From Candidatus Hebobacteria bacterium (GTDB taxonomy: Bacteria; Armatimonadota; Hebobacteria; Hebobacterales; Hebobacteraceae), in NCBI GenBank assembly GCA_029821235.1, contig JALGTT010000043.1, positions 1 through 8,494 on the forward strand: DNA of 8,494 nt. The letters run 5' to 3'. The notes beneath the pieces are model-generated. The model saw only the letters and a list, made by a program, of their open reading frames with translations. It was not told the origin of the DNA and did no database searches. The translations under genes and the position numbers were made by a program. The first letter of the stretch is position 1. The number at the start of each line of letters is the position of its first letter. This document shows, piece after piece, positions 6,236-8,494 of the stretch.

Positions 6236-7242
6236 TCATCCTCGACGACCGCGGTCTGCCCGATCGCATCGGTGACCTGGAGATAGTGAGCAGGCTGGGC
6301 CGGCGGCCCATCACGCACGCCTTCCACGACGTGGACGGCACACACTCGCTCATCCGAGAGTGGCCGCCGGTGATGAGCGCCATCCTCTCCTGGGTGATCG
6401 CCAACGGCCTGCCGGAGGGATACGACACGGGGGAGAACGCGGCCGACATCGCCGCCCGCGTGGACTCCCTGCGCACCGAGGAGACCGACCGCTTTGCCAT
6501 GGAGTCGGCCGGCCTCGCCGCCCTCACGCAGATGGAGTGGGCGATCCGCCGCGCGCTCCAGGAGGGCGCGGTCTCGCCGCCCGGCGGGCCGCTCGACGAA
6601 CGCGAGGCCGCGGCCAACGCGGAGATCATCCGCGCCATCTGGAGGGGGCAAGAACGTTTCCCTCACATCCCCGATTCTTCCCGCGTGCGCGACTTCGTGG
6701 CCGCCCACACTCCGCGCCTGTTCCGCCTCTACGAATCAGTGCTGGCGAAGGCATCCCGCGACCGCAACCTCGCCGCCGCGCGGAAAGACCCTGCCGCCTG
6801 GCGGGTGCCGGGGTCGCTGGAGTTCCTGGAGCGTCTGCGCGCGGCCGGGGTGAAGAACTACTTCGTCACCGGCGCGGTGGTGTCCAGCGCGGAGCGACCG
6901 GAGGGGATGATGGAGGAGATCATCGCGCTCGGCTTCAAGGTCGGCCCGGGCGAACTGGTGGAATCAGTGCAGGGCTCCGACTGGGACCGAAAGATGCCCA
7001 AGCATGAGGTGATGGGCCGCCTGCTGCGCGACCTGGGCATTCGCGGGGAGCAAGTCCTGGTGGTGGGCGACGGCCGCAGCGAGGTGCAGGCCGGGGTGGC
7101 GATGGGCGCGGCGGTGCTGAGCCGGCTGCCGCGGGGGGCCGGGCGTCTGCGGGAACTCCACCGCACCCTGGGCACGAATTACATCGTGCCCCACTACCGG
7201 GAGCCGGCCTTGGAGGGACTACTGCGGCGGGAGGAGGCATGA
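6232..7242 (+). CDS. HAD-superfamily phosphatase with a large cap insert
   Basis: The 336-residue product carries all four HAD motifs. Motif I is HAFHDVDGTHS (29-39; nucleophile D33, acid/base D35). Motif II is NYFVTGAVV with T213. Motif III is the lysine in KMPKHEVM (K254 or K257). Motif IV is VVGDGRSEVQAG with G279-D280-G281 and E284. About 180 mostly helical residues separate motifs I and II, so this is a C1-type cap enzyme, and the cap usually sets substrate choice. Motif I ends in DGTH rather than the usual DGTL. It is not GmhB, which is about 190 residues with a different motif I and lacks such a cap. The ATG overlaps the upstream stop as ATGA, and no Shine-Dalgarno is close, which suggests termination-reinitiation. 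Context suggests a sugar-phosphate or related phosphate ester as substrate. I do not recognise the subfamily. Confidence 0.85.
   Translation: MIILDDRGLPDRIGDLEIVSRLGRRPITHAFHDVDGTHSLIREWPPVMSAILSWVIANGLPEGYDTGENAADIAARVDSLRTEETDRFAMESAGLAALTQMEWAIRRALQEGAVSPPGGPLDEREAAANAEIIRAIWRGQERFPHIPDSSRVRDFVAAHTPRLFRLYESVLAKASRDRNLAAARKDPAAWRVPGSLEFLERLRAAGVKNYFVTGAVVSSAERPEGMMEEIIALGFKVGPGELVESVQGSDWDRKMPKHEVMGRLLRDLGIRGEQVLVVGDGRSEVQAGVAMGAAVLSRLPRGAGRLRELHRTLGTNYIVPHYREPALEGLLRREEA
7232..7237 (+). promoter_or_regulatory. Ribosome binding site deciding the start of the last operon gene
   Basis: A perfect AGGAGG ends 7 bases before the ATG at 7245 but only 1 base before the ATG at 7239 (which would form an ATGA overlap with the upstream stop). 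Spacing therefore favours 7245. Reinitiation at 7239 remains possible, since the upstream genes overlap in that way. Confidence 0.7.
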
Positions 7243-7244
7243 GC

Positions 7245-8327
7245 ATGGACTATCGAGGCAACTACCGCCTGTTCGACCCCGGCGGAATCCGGACCTATCC
7301 GCTGCGGGTGAGAGAGAACAAGGTCGCCGTGGACCAGTTTGTGGACTGCGCGCGCCTGCGCGCCGGCGAGGTCGCGCTCCCCGACCCCAAGGGTCTCGGG
7401 CTCAGGGAGAACCTGTCCTCCCTGGCGCGGGCGGTGGCCGAGGCGCACCGGGCGGGGCGGCCGGTGATCCTCCAGACCGGCGCGCACTCCATCAAGAACG
7501 GCCTCAGCCCCATCTGGATAGACCTGATGGAGCGGCGGATTATCACCCTCGCCGCGACGAACTTCGCCGCGGCCATCCACTCCTTCGAACTCGCGCTCAC
7601 CGGGGCCTCGTCGGAATCCGTGGACCGCGTACTGCCCAAGGGCGAATTCGGCATGGCCTTCGAGACCGGAGCCTATCTCAACCACGCCATCATCGAGGGG
7701 CACCGCCGCGGCTGGGGCCTGGGCGAGGCAGTCGGCAGAATCTTCACCGACCGCGAGTTCCGGGGGCAGGTGCTCGCGGCCGCGCTGGACGGGGTCGCGG
7801 ATCCCGCCCGGTACTACATACCCTACGACGGCTTCCCCCATCTCTCCACCTGTCTCTTCGCGCGCGCCGTGGACTTGGGCGTTCCGGTGACCGTGCATGC
7901 CATGATCGGGACCGACATCACCGACCAGCACCCCAGCTTCGACGGGGAGGCCAAGGGCGGAACCAGCGCGCGGGACTTCCTCATCTATACCGAGGAGGTG
8001 GGCCGGCTGGGCGGCGGGGGCGTGGTGTTGAATGTCGGCACCGCGGTGATGGGGCCGGAGGTGCTGCTCAAGGCCGTCTCCATGGTCACCAACCAGGGCC
8101 GCCCCCCGCGGGGAATCGTCACCGGGGACTTCGACATCCGGCCGTTCGCCTTCGACGACCGCGCGCGGGACGAGGGGGAGTACTACTACTACCTGCGGGA
8201 CCAGAAAACCATCGCCACCCGCCTCCCGCGGGTGTTCGGGGGAGCGGGCTATTACGTGGAGGGCGACCAGAGGATCACCGTCCCCGCTTTCTACCAGCTC
8301 CTGATGCAGGAACTGGGAGAGTCGTAG
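7245..8327 (+). CDS. Deoxyhypusine synthase-like conserved protein of unknown function
   Basis: The 360-residue product (362 if it starts at 7239) resembles the deoxyhypusine synthase (DHS) fold, an NAD-binding Rossmann-type family that includes bacterial homospermidine synthases. Features that suggest this are GLSPIWIDLMERRIIT followed by an AAAIHSFELAL segment, ALTGASSESV, a GEFGMAFETGAYLN stretch, GGGGVVLNVGTAV (compare the GGGVVKHH loop of DHS) and a C-terminal block with DQKTIATR. In that block K321 falls where DHS has its active-site lysine (WGK), and a VPAFYQLLMQEL end resembles the FPLLVAE end of DHS. The Lys-His pair of DHS after GGGVV is Leu-Asn here, so a classical DHS reaction is doubtful. 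Bacteria also lack the eIF5A substrate. There is no signal peptide or membrane segment. It is the last operon gene, convergent with smpB. Fold assignment is from memory and moderate; the coding call is firm. Confidence 0.75.
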   Translation: MDYRGNYRLFDPGGIRTYPLRVRENKVAVDQFVDCARLRAGEVALPDPKGLGLRENLSSLARAVAEAHRAGRPVILQTGAHSIKNGLSPIWIDLMERRIITLAATNFAAAIHSFELALTGASSESVDRVLPKGEFGMAFETGAYLNHAIIEGHRRGWGLGEAVGRIFTDREFRGQVLAAALDGVADPARYYIPYDGFPHLSTCLFARAVDLGVPVTVHAMIGTDITDQHPSFDGEAKGGTSARDFLIYTEEVGRLGGGGVVLNVGTAVMGPEVLLKAVSMVTNQGRPPRGIVTGDFDIRPFAFDDRARDEGEYYYYLRDQKTIATRLPRVFGGAGYYVEGDQRITVPAFYQLLMQELGES

Positions 8328-8383
8328 CAGCGGCGGCTCGTGGAAGGCGAACAGGGGACGACCCGACCCACCGTTGGACTTCC
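8328..8383. other. Convergent intergenic gap without a visible terminator
   Basis: This 56-bp gap separates the stops of the DHS-like gene and smpB. I found no stem-loop followed by a T-run on either strand. Transcripts may end by Rho or run into the opposite gene. Confidence 0.4.
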
Positions 8384-8494
8384 TTACCCCCTCCTGCTGA
8401 ACGCCCTTTCCTCCTCCCGGCGGGCTTCGCGTTCGGCGATGGCGCGGCGTTTGTCGTACTGGCGGCGGCCGCGGGCGAGGGCGATTTCCACCTT
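8384..8494 (-). CDS. smpB: SsrA-binding protein SmpB (C-terminal end, runs off the right edge)
   Basis: SmpB binds tmRNA and brings it to stalled ribosomes for trans-translation. Only the last 36 residues and the TAA stop are in the window. The fragment opens KVEIALARGRRQYDKR, which matches the well-conserved SmpB segment KVEIALARGKKLYDKR, and then has the charged tail that occupies the mRNA channel of the ribosome (EREARREEERAFSRRG). The frame is open to the window edge. It converges on the DHS-like gene with a 56-bp gap. The ssrA tmRNA gene, often nearby in bacteria, is not in this window. Confidence 0.93.
   Translation of the reverse strand, partial: KVEIALARGRRQYDKRRAIAEREARREEERAFSRRG

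Noticed and set aside
8181..8192. TAC x4 trinucleotide repeat
   Set aside because: It encodes four tyrosines within a block that looks structurally conserved. Four units are too few to suggest a phase-variable repeat.

Overview
The window is GC-rich and densely coded, with gene spacing typical of a bacterium. It carries lpxC, fabZ and lpxA, the entry to lipid A synthesis, so the host is very probably a diderm that makes lipopolysaccharide. The gene order lpxC-fabZ-lpxA is known from several deep diderm phyla (for example Cyanobacteria). I cannot name the phylum from this window alone, and nothing here looks phage- or plasmid-borne.

Layout. (1) 1-1765, minus strand: lpxC, then fabZ, then the N-terminal part of lpxA, which runs off the left edge. 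The spacings are 13 bp and 1 bp. A strong-looking sigma70-type promoter sits just ahead of lpxC, and an inverted repeat lies in its spacer. (2) 1840-2823, minus strand: a GH130-family glycoside phosphorylase/hydrolase. (3) 2824-3008: a short divergent control region with two back-to-back promoters, one for GH130 (minus) and one for the plus-strand operon. (4) 3009-8327, plus strand: a tight four-gene operon. It encodes a GH94-family disaccharide/oligosaccharide phosphorylase, a GmhA-like SIS-domain sugar-phosphate isomerase, a HAD-superfamily phosphatase with a large cap, and a protein resembling deoxyhypusine synthase (DHS). The junctions are GTGA, ATGA, and a 2-bp gap or ATGA overlap. (5) 8384-8494, minus strand: the C-terminal end of smpB, convergent with the operon.

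How the genes may work together (inference). GH130 and GH94 enzymes typically split beta-linked sugars with inorganic phosphate, giving sugar 1-phosphates. The shared divergent promoter region suggests the two are expressed together. The SIS and HAD proteins look like a sugar-phosphate isomerase and a sugar-phosphatase. The DHS-like protein has no obvious sugar role. It keeps a lysine at the place of the DHS active-site lysine but lacks the Lys-His pair of canonical DHS. No transporter, secretion signal or regulator gene is visible, so the substrates and the pathway remain unknown. This operon is the most likely place in the window for undescribed biochemistry.

There are no RNA genes, CRISPR arrays, insertion sequences or convincing intrinsic terminators in the window, and no gene-free stretch exceeds 300 bases.
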